DNA from: Chloroflexota bacterium
Lineage (GTDB): Bacteria; Chloroflexota; Limnocylindria; Limnocylindrales; CSP1-4
Length of the DNA: 7,413 nucleotides
NCBI GenBank assembly: GCA_021789355.1
Contig: JAJYJR010000286.1
Location: 1 to 7,413, forward strand
Direction of reading: 5' to 3'
A program made the translations under genes and the position numbers. The notes under the pieces are model-generated. The model was not told the DNA's origin and searched no databases. It saw only the letters and a list, made by a program, of their open reading frames with translations. Below are positions 1 to 4,786 of this stretch, piece by piece (within the stretch, counting starts at the first letter, position 1; each line of letters opens with the position of its first letter).

Positions 1-197
1 CCAGCGGTTGAAGCCGGCGACGTCGGACGGGCGTTCCGCACCGCCGCGTACGCGCGGTTGATCGCGACCATGCGACGGGCGCTGCCCGCGCGATCCGGGT
101 GGTACCGCATGGCCAGGCGGTGGTACGCGGCACGCGCCGTGGGGGGATCGGCGCCGCGGCTGATACCGAGGATCTGCCAGGGGTCGGGGCCGCCCAT
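1..197 (-). CDS. J-domain (DnaJ-like) protein, 3' end off the left edge
   Basis: Partial gene: 65 complete codons are visible from ATG at 197 and no stop is reached before the window ends. Residues 5-56 read as a J-domain. Helix I contains DPWQILGI, helix II is ARAAYHRLAMRY, the catalytic loop carries HPD (residues 33-35), and helix III is RRMVAINRAYAAV. The loop between HPD and helix III is shorter than in canonical DnaJ. The HPD motif is known to stimulate Hsp70 ATPase, so this should recruit a DnaK-type chaperone; what follows the J-domain cannot be seen. A GGGTGA Shine-Dalgarno lies 5 nt before the ATG and overlaps the stop of the 42-aa membrane peptide gene, so the gene is the last visible member of the leftward operon containing an FtsH-like protease. 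The J-domain call is firm; client or pathway is unknown. Confidence 0.85.
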   Translation of the reverse strand, partial: MGGPDPWQILGISRGADPPTARAAYHRLAMRYHPDRAGSARRMVAINRAYAAVRNARPTSPASTA

Positions 198-202
198 CGG
201 TG

Positions 203-331
203 TCACCCGGCGACACGCCGGAGGAGCGCGAAGGAACCCGTGAGCACGAGCGCGGCGAGGACGCCGACAAGGACCGCGGCGAGCGCCACGGTCAGGGCGA
301 TGGATAGGATCCCGAGGCGGAGGAGCACCAT
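203..331 (-). CDS. 42-aa single-pass membrane peptide
   Basis: A small gene of 42 codons. Its ATG overlaps the stop of the FtsH-like protease gene by one base (TGATG), and its stop lies 5 nt before the J-domain start. Residues about 6-35 form one long uninterrupted hydrophobic segment rich in Ala, Leu and Val. Arg5 flanks it at the start and Arg38-Arg39 at the end, as expected for one transmembrane helix. There is no cleavage-site signature, so it is more likely an anchor than an exported peptide. No good independent Shine-Dalgarno is seen, and translation is probably coupled to the protease upstream. I do not recognise a family. Its position suggests it serves as membrane anchor or adaptor for the protease, which lacks its own TM segments; that is inference. 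The main risk is that so short an ORF is a chance frame, but the tight overlap and strong hydrophobicity argue against this. Confidence 0.7.
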   Translation of the reverse strand: MVLLRLGILSIALTVALAAVLVGVLAALVLTGSFALLRRVAG

Positions 332-1830
332 CAGACAATCCGGACGGCGTCGCGCATGTCGTCCGCGGCGAGCGCGTCGACGAGCGCCTCGCGCAGCACG
401 GATCCCTCGAGATGCCCGGCCTCGAGCAGCCGCCGCGCGAGCCACTCGAGCCCGATCCGGTGCCGCTCGAGGAGGTCTTCCGCATCCGCCAGGCAGGACT
501 CCATCGCCGCCACGAGCAGCGCGCCACGCCGGTCGGCCATGGCCGGGCCGAGGTCCAGCCAGGACGGCCACGCGGCCGGCCAGAGCGGGTCCATGCCGGA
601 ATCGAGGCGCTGCAGCAGCAGCTGAGCGGCCCGGGCGGCGTCTTCGCTCACACCGGTGCTCGCCTGACCGAGCACCAGCCGCTCGGCAACGCCGGCAGCG
701 AGCGCGCACGTCACGTGGGCGTGTATCTCGCCGTCGGCCAGCGGCCGCGCCGAGCCCTCGTCGCGCTCGGCGCCGATCGTCGTGTGCCCGCCCGAGTGTC
801 CGATCACGCGCGGCGCAACCGACACGGCACGGACCGCATCGATGCCCAGGTCGCCGGCGGCCACACCGAGGGCGTGACCGGCCTCATGGACGGCTGCGAC
901 CCACGCCTCGTCGGGCGTGCGGTCCCGGGCCGCCGGGACCCGTCCGCTGGCCAGAGCCGCCTCGGCTAGGTGCGTCTGGTCGATCCCGCGGAGGCGCCGC
1001 AGCCGGCGCCCGGTACCGACACCGGGTTGGGAGCCAGTGGCCGCGTCCTCGTCCTCGGCGTCGGCGAGCGAGAGGGCGAGCGCGTCGTCCACCAGCTGGT
1101 CGAGGCCCGCGAACGAGCTGCCGGCCGTGAGCTCGACGATCGGCGCGAGATCGATCGACCCGGATACTCGTCGCCGCGTCAACAGTCGCCCCAAGTGCTC
1201 GCGACGTGTGAAGGCGTCCGGGGCGGCCACCTCGATCACGTGCGAGAAGCGGCCCGGCCGGGTCAACGCGGGGTCGAGTGCGCCGTCCTCGTTGGTCGCG
1301 GCGAGCCACACCACGGGCGCGCGCGGCCTCTCGCGCACGCCGGAGAGCGCCGCGAGTACGGCGAACAACGCCCCTCGGCTCGCACCGTCGTGGCGGCGGT
1401 CAGATCGATCCGCCCCCAGCCACGACAGTTCGTCGAGGAAGATGACGGCCGGACGCTCGAGCCGCTCGGTGTAGCGGCCGAGGGCGGCGATGCGCTCGGG
1501 GTCGAGCTCAGCCGCGGCGACCTCGACGAACAGGGCGCGCTCCCCGAGCATGCCGGCGAGGGCGCGCGCCAGCGACGTCTTGCCACAGCCCGGCGGCCCC
1601 ACGAGGAGGATGCCGGGCGGGACGGTGCCGCCCGCCGCGCGGAGCTCGGTCGGGTGGACCAGTCCCCATGCCAGTGCGCGCACGGCCCGTTTGGCGCGTG
1701 GCAGGCCCGTCAGGTCGTCGAGCGTCCCGCGCACCCCGCGCACGCGGTGCGCCTCGATCCAGTGGGTGATCTCGTCGTCAAGGCGTCCGGGTGCGTCCGC
1801 CGGGTCGTCGAGGGGGTTCGCGATCTCCAT
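331..1830 (-). CDS. FtsH-like AAA+ ATPase / M41 zinc metalloprotease without membrane segment
   Basis: 499 aa from ATG at 1830. The AAA+ domain (about 35-250) has Walker A GPPGCGKTS (78-86), Walker B VIFLDE (129-134), sensor-1 ATN (178-180) and the arginine-finger motif RPGRF (191-195), in the spacing of FtsH. A charged linker (255-300) leads to an M41 peptidase domain with HEAGH (315-319) and STGVSED, whose Asp397 matches the third zinc ligand of FtsH. All catalytic elements of an ATP-driven protease are therefore present. Unlike FtsH (usually over 600 aa with two N-terminal TM helices) the first 40 residues are acidic and soluble. The FVG pore loop expected after the second strand is not visible; that stretch reads AELDPERIAALGRY. 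The frame stays open to 2118, but that part overlaps the HTH gene and looks like non-coding Arg/Gly/Pro/Ala. The ribosome binding site at 1830 is poor, so the exact start is uncertain. Substrates are unknown. Confidence 0.9.
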   Translation of the reverse strand: MEIANPLDDPADAPGRLDDEITHWIEAHRVRGVRGTLDDLTGLPRAKRAVRALAWGLVHPTELRAAGGTVPPGILLVGPPGCGKTSLARALAGMLGERALFVEVAAAELDPERIAALGRYTERLERPAVIFLDELSWLGADRSDRRHDGASRGALFAVLAALSGVRERPRAPVVWLAATNEDGALDPALTRPGRFSHVIEVAAPDAFTRREHLGRLLTRRRVSGSIDLAPIVELTAGSSFAGLDQLVDDALALSLADAEDEDAATGSQPGVGTGRRLRRLRGIDQTHLAEAALASGRVPAARDRTPDEAWVAAVHEAGHALGVAAGDLGIDAVRAVSVAPRVIGHSGGHTTIGAERDEGSARPLADGEIHAHVTCALAAGVAERLVLGQASTGVSEDAARAAQLLLQRLDSGMDPLWPAAWPSWLDLGPAMADRRGALLVAAMESCLADAEDLLERHRIGLEWLARRLLEAGHLEGSVLREALVDALAADDMRDAVRIV

Positions 1831-1911
1831 GTCCTGTACGACAGCGGGAGTCGGCCGGAGGCGCAAGGGGGGCCTGACGCAACCGGCGCACGTGGCGGAT
1901 CGGACGCATCG

Positions 1912-1935
1912 GTCCGGTGCGCGCAGGCACCGGAC
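1912..1935 (-). promoter_or_regulatory. 9-bp perfect hairpin between the HTH gene and the FtsH-like gene
   Basis: GTCCGGTGC (1912-1920) and GCACCGGAC (1927-1935) pair perfectly around a 6-nt loop. The hairpin begins one base after the stop codon of the HTH gene, in the only sizeable gap (1831-1936) of the leftward operon. No T-run follows on the minus strand, so it is not a classical intrinsic terminator. It could be a U-less terminator or attenuator, an mRNA processing or stability element, or a binding site for the adjacent HTH protein. Confidence 0.5.
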
Positions 1936-1936
1936 G

Positions 1937-2149
1937 TCAGCGCTCGGACCCGCTCCGGGGGCCCGGGCGCTCCTGCACCCACTCGCGCAGCCAAGCGCTG
2001 ACGTCGCTCTCGCGGAACCGCCAGGCCCTTCGGGGCCCGATTCCGATTGCCCGCCCACGCAGCGCACCGGTTTGGGCAGCGCGTTGAACGAATCGCGTGG
2101 ACATCCCGATTCGGGCACTGATCTCGGACGCCCGGTACCAACGCTCCAT
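1937..2149 (-). CDS. Excisionase-like helix-turn-helix DNA-binding protein
   Basis: 70 aa. Residues 4-55 follow the MerR-type/excisionase (HTH_17, AlpA/Xis-like) pattern. W4-YRASEISARIGMS gives the first helices, RFVQRAAQTGAL the recognition region, then a wing (RRAWRFRESDV), and SAWLREW as the closing helix. Such proteins act as excisionases or directionality factors of integrated elements, or as small transcriptional regulators. The start is well fixed: AGGAGG lies 5 nt before the ATG at 2149. The stop of the preceding two-TM gene is 15 nt upstream, placing it in the same operon. A perfect hairpin follows its stop. No integrase is in the window, so regulator versus excisionase cannot be decided. 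The family call is good and the exact role open. Confidence 0.8.
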   Translation of the reverse strand: MERWYRASEISARIGMSTRFVQRAAQTGALRGRAIGIGPRRAWRFRESDVSAWLREWVQERPGPRSGSER

Positions 2150-2164
2150 GGCTTCCTCCTCTCC

Positions 2165-2548
2165 TTAGCGGCGGCGCCGCCCCGTCGGCGGATCCGGCGG
2201 CGGCGGGGGCACCAACTCGCGGAGGGCCGCTTCCAGCTGCTCCTTCGTGATGAGGCCCTTCTGGTGCATCGAGGCCATCCGCTCGGCGTCCTCCCATGTG
2301 ATCGGTCGGCGCCGGACGGGAGGTACCACGGGCGACGGAGGTTCGGCCCGACTCGCCTGCCAGCTGTCGTAGATCGACCAGGCGGCGATGGCCGCCGTGC
2401 CGCCGAGAACCCATGGCAGCGGGAGCACGAGTCCCATCTGGGCCGCCACTATCCAGACCAGCAGAGCGACGGCGACCGTGACGACCGCGACCAGCACGAG
2501 GTGCAGCATGGTCTTGTCGAAGGCGTTGTACGGACCCCTGCCGCTCAT
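2165..2548 (-). CDS. Two-TM membrane protein with C-terminal SHOCT-like domain
   Basis: 127 aa. After a short polar N-terminus, residues about 14-37 and 42-60 are two hydrophobic helices forming a membrane hairpin. A Pro-rich linker (69-82) follows, then residues 83-113 with the pattern of a SHOCT domain: ERMASMHQKGLITKEQLEAA ending in LREL. SHOCT is a short helical module often found at the C-terminus of bacterial membrane proteins and thought to mediate oligomerisation. The protein ends in a Pro-rich, Arg-rich tail (PPPPPDPP then RRRR). The ATG at 2548 overlaps the stop of the zinc-ribbon gene as ATGA, a hallmark of translational coupling. A longer frame reading to 3136 is rejected because it crosses the zinc-ribbon gene and looks non-coding. 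The specific function is unknown; scaffolding at the membrane is a guess. Confidence 0.75.
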   Translation of the reverse strand: MSGRGPYNAFDKTMLHLVLVAVVTVAVALLVWIVAAQMGLVLPLPWVLGGTAAIAAWSIYDSWQASRAEPPSPVVPPVRRRPITWEDAERMASMHQKGLITKEQLEAALRELVPPPPPDPPTGRRRR

Positions 2549-2931
2549 CGCGCACCGCCCCGCCGGTTGACCCGGATCGTGATGCTGCTGACGCTCGGAT
2601 CCGCCGCCAGCGCCGCGAGCGTGGCCAGGCGCGGCTCGCGCGCGGCGCCTGCGTCCTCGCGGGGGACGAGGCGCAGCACCCAGCGGCGCTGCGACGTGGG
2701 GCGGTACGACGACGCCTCCTCGGTGGCCCGTTCGTCCCGAACTGTGAGGGCCCGGACCCGCTCCGGCGGCACGTCGTGGCCGCGGTAGCCGACAACGCCG
2801 GCTGCGATGGTGAAGAGACACGACCGGCAGCGGAGCTCCCCGGTGGCGGCCCAGTAGCTCACCCGCCCCATCTCCGCCGTGACACCGCACGCCGGGCAAT
2901 CGACGTCGGTGCTGACCCCTCGCTCGCGCAT
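2545..2931 (-). CDS. Small zinc-ribbon protein of unknown function
   Basis: 128 aa from ATG at 2931, the first gene of the leftward operon. CPAC (C12, C15) and CRSC (C35, C38) lie 19 residues apart and make a treble-clef or zinc-ribbon-like metal site. The C-terminal half (about 60-128) has alternating charged and hydrophobic segments, with a strand-like WVLRLV and a final SSITIRVN, and no recognisable domain. The chosen start has GGAG about 9 nt upstream. An ATG at 3057 would add 42 residues but has no ribosome binding site and would overlap the promoter. The stop overlaps the next start (ATGA). Zinc ribbons of this size bind nucleic acid or protein partners; here nothing distinguishes these. 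Confidence 0.75.
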   Translation of the reverse strand: MRERGVSTDVDCPACGVTAEMGRVSYWAATGELRCRSCLFTIAAGVVGYRGHDVPPERVRALTVRDERATEEASSYRPTSQRRWVLRLVPREDAGAAREPRLATLAALAADPSVSSITIRVNRRGGAR

Positions 2932-2969
2932 TCGGTCTCTCCACTGCTGGGTTCCGAAGTGGACGCCGG

Positions 2970-2997
2970 ATCCTGGGTGGAGCGCCGCGCATGTCAA
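2970..2997 (-). promoter_or_regulatory. Candidate promoter of the leftward six-gene operon
   Basis: On the minus strand TTGACA (2992-2997) is a perfect -35 box. A -10-like CAGGAT (2970-2975) follows after 16 bp. The predicted transcript would start near 2963, leaving a leader of about 30 nt that contains the GGAG ribosome binding site for the zinc-ribbon gene at 2931. The -10 is weak, so the call rests mainly on the -35 and on position. Confidence 0.4.
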
Positions 2998-3110
2998 GTC
3001 CGCCGCATGCGCGTGCCGCGTCAAGAACGGTTGGTAAGTCGGGCTGCCCGTTTGCACGGGTGTCGGTTGCGAGCTGCCGGGGACAACACGCGGGAGGGCC
3101 TGTGCTCACA

Positions 3111-3127
3111 GTTACGTGGGACGTAAC
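3111..3127. promoter_or_regulatory. AbiE operator, distal palindrome
   Basis: GTTACGTGGGACGTAAC is a perfect inverted repeat (7-bp arms, 3-nt centre). It shares the outer arms GTTACG/CGTAAC with a second palindrome whose centre is exactly 50 bp downstream. Studied AbiEi antitoxins autoregulate by binding two inverted repeats in their own promoter, so this is a likely AbiEi site. It lies upstream of the -35 box. Confidence 0.7.
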
Positions 3128-3150
3128 TTCTGGCACGGGCGGGAAATCGC

Positions 3151-3179
3151 TTGACCCAAAGTTACGTCACGCGTAACAT
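3151..3179 (+). promoter_or_regulatory. Promoter of the AbiE locus, predicted leaderless
   Basis: TTGACC (3151-3156) and TAACAT (3174-3179) are separated by the ideal 17 bp. The transcription start should fall about 7 nt after the -10, at or within a base or two of the A of the ATG at 3186. No Shine-Dalgarno is present before that ATG, which agrees with leaderless translation. The -10 overlaps the proximal palindrome, so a bound repressor would block polymerase. Confidence 0.7.
3161..3177. promoter_or_regulatory. AbiE operator, proximal palindrome overlapping the -10
   Basis: GTTACGTCACGCGTAAC has perfect 6-bp arms around a 5-nt centre. It fills most of the promoter spacer and covers the first four bases of the -10 box. 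The arms match the distal copy at 3111-3127. The placement predicts negative autoregulation by the antitoxin encoded directly downstream. Confidence 0.7.
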
Positions 3180-3185
3180 TAGGTC

Positions 3186-3731
3186 ATGGACGAGAGCAAC
3201 CTCCTCCAACTCGCCGCCGCTCAGCACGGGTACTTCAGCACGGCGCAGGCCGCCGCCGCCGGCATCAGCCGGCGCGCCCTGGTCGACCGGGTACGGCGCG
3301 GCGTCATCGAGCGGGCGGCCCACGGCGTCTACCGCCTAGCCGGGACGCCTGCGAGCCACCTCGACAGCTTCTACGCGTTCTCGGTCGAGGCGCCGTCTGC
3401 GACCTTCAGCCACGACACGGCGCTCGAGCTCTACGGCGTCAGCGATGTCCTGCCGCGGACGATCCACGTCACCGTCCCGCCGGGCTCGGGCCTCAAGCCG
3501 CGCCCTGGCTACACGATCCACCGCTCGGTGATCGCGCCGTCAGAGCGCGTGCTCCGCGACGGCGTCTGGGTAACGTCACTCGCCCGGACGCTCGCCGACT
3601 GCGCGAAGAGCGGCACCGATCCCGAGCAGCTCGTGGCCGCCCTGTCGGAGGGGCGGGAGCGCGCCATGCTCACGGCCGACGACATCACCCGGCTGCGGCG
3701 ACTCTACCCGTTCACGACCGCGCGCCTGTGA
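3186..3731 (+). CDS. AbiEi-family type IV antitoxin (winged-helix repressor)
   Basis: 181 aa. Residues 4-52 are the N-terminal AbiEi-type winged helix: LLQLAAAQHGYFSTAQ, then GISRRALVDRVRRGVIERAA, then the wing HGVYRLAG. The central domain carries family landmarks SHDTALELYGVSDVLP (75-90), IHVTVPP (93-99) and VTSLARTLADCAKSG (129-143). Antitoxins of this family (AbiEi, mycobacterial MenA relatives) neutralise a nucleotidyltransferase toxin and repress their own operon through paired inverted repeats, both of which are seen upstream. The gene appears full length. Its stop overlaps the GTG of the toxin gene by 4 nt (GTGA), the usual bicistronic arrangement. The ATG sits where the promoter predicts transcription to begin. 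With the toxin damaged it may persist as an orphan regulator. Confidence 0.88.
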   Translation: MDESNLLQLAAAQHGYFSTAQAAAAGISRRALVDRVRRGVIERAAHGVYRLAGTPASHLDSFYAFSVEAPSATFSHDTALELYGVSDVLPRTIHVTVPPGSGLKPRPGYTIHRSVIAPSERVLRDGVWVTSLARTLADCAKSGTDPEQLVAALSEGRERAMLTADDITRLRRLYPFTTARL

Positions 3732-4132
3732 CCGATCCCCGAGTCGCCGAACTCGGCCGGCGGGAGGCCCTGCTCGCCCGGATGCGCAACGTCGCCCGCG
3801 ACGTCACAGGCGACGAGCCTGTCCGGCGGGTCCACCTCACCGTCACGATGGACCGCTTCCTCGTGCGGCTGCTGGCCACGACCTCATGGGGGACGTGGGT
3901 CCTCAAGGGCGGCTACGCGAACCAGCTGCGCCACCCGGGTGAGGCCCGCTTCACGGAGGACGTGGACCTGCGGATCGACGCCGACATCGACACCGCGAAC
4001 GGCATGATCGCAGCCGCCATCGGACACGCACGAGGAGGCCCGTCGACGGTGAGCCGGCGGGCCACTGGGATCGGGAGGGGAACGGTGCCAGATGGCAGGA
4101 CGTCGCGGCACTCGCCATGCCGACTTCCCTGA
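3728..4132 (+). pseudogene. Truncated AbiEii-type nucleotidyltransferase toxin
   Basis: The frame starts at GTG 3728, overlapping the antitoxin stop, and encodes 134 aa where AbiEii/AbiGii toxins usually have about 250-300. Residues 40-85 are typical of the family N-terminus: MDRFLVRLLA, then WVLKGG with the GG of nucleotidyltransferase motif I (61-62), then TEDVD supplying the two metal-binding aspartates (78, 80). After about residue 99 similarity stops and the rest is Arg/Gly/Ser/Pro-rich and non-descript, so the later catalytic motifs are missing. In another frame, around 4039-4098, a short stretch (GHWDREGNGARWQ) resembles the tail of some family members. This suggests an internal deletion plus frame change. 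AbiEii enzymes modify RNA (MenT relatives act on tRNA ends); this copy should be inactive. A short functional variant is possible but unlikely. Confidence 0.75.
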
Positions 4133-4140
4133 ACGGGTGT

Positions 4141-4167
4141 TCCTCGGACAGGGTCGCCGCCCGAGGA
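4141..4167. terminator. Possible bidirectional hairpin terminator
   Basis: TCCTCGG (4141-4147) and CCGAGGA (4161-4167) form a perfect 7-bp stem with a 13-nt loop. It lies between the 3' ends of two convergent genes, the toxin remnant (stop at 4132) and the 62-aa gene (stop at 4182). No T-run follows on either strand, so the assignment rests on location. Confidence 0.3.
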
Positions 4168-4181
4168 GCGTGGCTCGGCGA

Positions 4182-4370
4182 CTACCGCTCGTCCGGGGAG
4201 CAGTCGGGGTAGAAGCATCCCTCCATCAGCTCGAGATCCGCCACAGTGATCCCGAGGAGCGGGCCGAGCCGATCGATGATCGGCAGCACCACGTCGGGGT
4301 CGTCGTGCGCGACACCGACGATGAACGCGATGACGTGGACGCGGATCGAGTCGTCGGTCCAGATCGACAT
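4182..4370 (-). CDS. 62-aa hypothetical protein
   Basis: A short minus-strand gene with a convincing start: GGAGG lies 8 nt before the ATG at 4370. The protein has a natural, Val/Ile/Asp-rich composition, unlike the Arg/Pro/Gly-rich shadow frames around it. It begins MSIWTDDSIRVHV, continues through a hydrophobic stretch (HVIAFIVGV, about 12-20), and then an acidic region with a helical segment (DPDVVLPIIDRLGPLLG, about 25-41). It ends near Cys52 and Cys57. The hydrophobic stretch is too short for a transmembrane helix. I recognise no family. It converges on the toxin remnant and diverges from the helicase gene across a 416-nt non-coding region. It could be a small element-borne gene or a remnant. 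Confidence 0.55.
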   Translation of the reverse strand: MSIWTDDSIRVHVIAFIVGVAHDDPDVVLPIIDRLGPLLGITVADLELMEGCFYPDCSPDER

Positions 4371-4560
4371 CTGGATGTCCTCCGTGTGCGGTCCCGGCCC
4401 ATTGCGTGCGCCGTGCTCGACCGCGTCGGGACCCTGGGCGGAGACGTCCTGCGCACAAGGGGTGACGGGCGAATCGCGGTGCCCGGGCGCACCGGCTCTC
4501 GCCCGGAAACGGGCAAGGCTCCGACACCGCGCATCGGGCGCCCGCGGGGCGCGGGATGGG

Positions 4561-4701
4561 CGACCTGGGTCGGGGACACCGACCCCCCTTTAGGTGTCCC
4601 CCACCCGACCGGCGGGCGCCCGAAGGAGGGCGAGGCGCGGCCACGGCGAGGTCACAGCGAATCTCGGACCGACCTGGGGCTTGACAGGACGCCCGACCTG
4701 G
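4561..4701 (+). repeat. Three direct copies of CGACCTGG
   Basis: Identical 8-mers occur at 4561-4568, 4670-4677 and 4694-4701. The last two are 24 bp apart and bracket the -35 box of the helicase promoter; the third falls inside the promoter spacer. They could be binding sites for a regulator or short iterons. Confidence 0.4.
4572..4601. repeat. 9-bp perfect inverted repeat
   Basis: GGGGACACC (4572-4580) and GGTGTCCCC (4593-4601) pair perfectly around a 12-nt loop that includes a C6 run and TTTA. It lies between two divergent genes, so it is not at a natural terminator position. An operator, an origin structure or the trace of an insertion end are all possible. Confidence 0.5.
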
Positions 4702-4708
4702 CGACGGT
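4681..4708 (+). promoter_or_regulatory. Candidate promoter of the DnaB-like helicase gene
   Basis: TTGACA (4681-4686) is a perfect -35. GACGGT (4703-4708) is a degenerate -10 that keeps only A at position 2 and T at position 6, with a 16-bp spacer. Transcription from here would give a leader of about 70 nt before the GTG at 4787. Confidence 0.4.
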
Positions 4709-4786
4709 CGCGGCGCTCGCGGCAGATGTGGCACCGACTGGCGGTGTCATACCCCGCGGCACTCACCGACGGCGAGGAGACGCCCA

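Larger units (their letters stand above)
4371..4786. other. Repeat-rich non-coding region upstream of the helicase
   Basis: No supported gene lies in these 416 nt. The region holds an inverted repeat CGGTGC/GCACCG (4477-4494), two copies of the palindrome CGGGCGCCCG (4535-4544 and 4613-4622), a 9-bp hairpin (4572-4601), three direct copies of CGACCTGG (4561, 4670, 4694) and a candidate promoter (4681-4708). Frames across it translate to low-complexity Arg/Gly/Pro protein. It may combine the helicase control region with an origin of replication, but at this GC content short palindromes also arise by chance. Confidence 0.4.

Noticed and set aside
200..216. GTGTC/GACAC hairpin covering the J-domain ribosome binding site
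   Set aside because: A 5-bp stem with a 7-nt loop is expected by chance at this GC content; too weak to claim translational control.
99..1130. Long plus-strand open frame of 343 codons at the left end
   Set aside because: It is antisense to the J-domain, TM peptide and protease genes, and its product is Arg/Pro/Ala-rich low-complexity sequence, as expected for an opposite-strand frame in GC-rich DNA.
1831..2118. N-terminal extension of the protease gene to a start at 2118
   Set aside because: The extra 96 residues overlap the well-supported HTH gene, are Arg/Gly/Ala/Cys-rich with no TM helix or motif, and no good ribosome binding site was found.
970..2788. Long plus-strand open frames (970-2001 and 1490-2788)
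   Set aside because: They lie antisense to the clear AAA+/M41 protease and the HTH and SHOCT genes, show no domain, and have biased composition.
2932..3057. Longer zinc-ribbon protein starting at 3057 (170 aa)
   Set aside because: No ribosome binding site precedes it and it would run over the candidate promoter; the ATG at 2931 has GGAG upstream.
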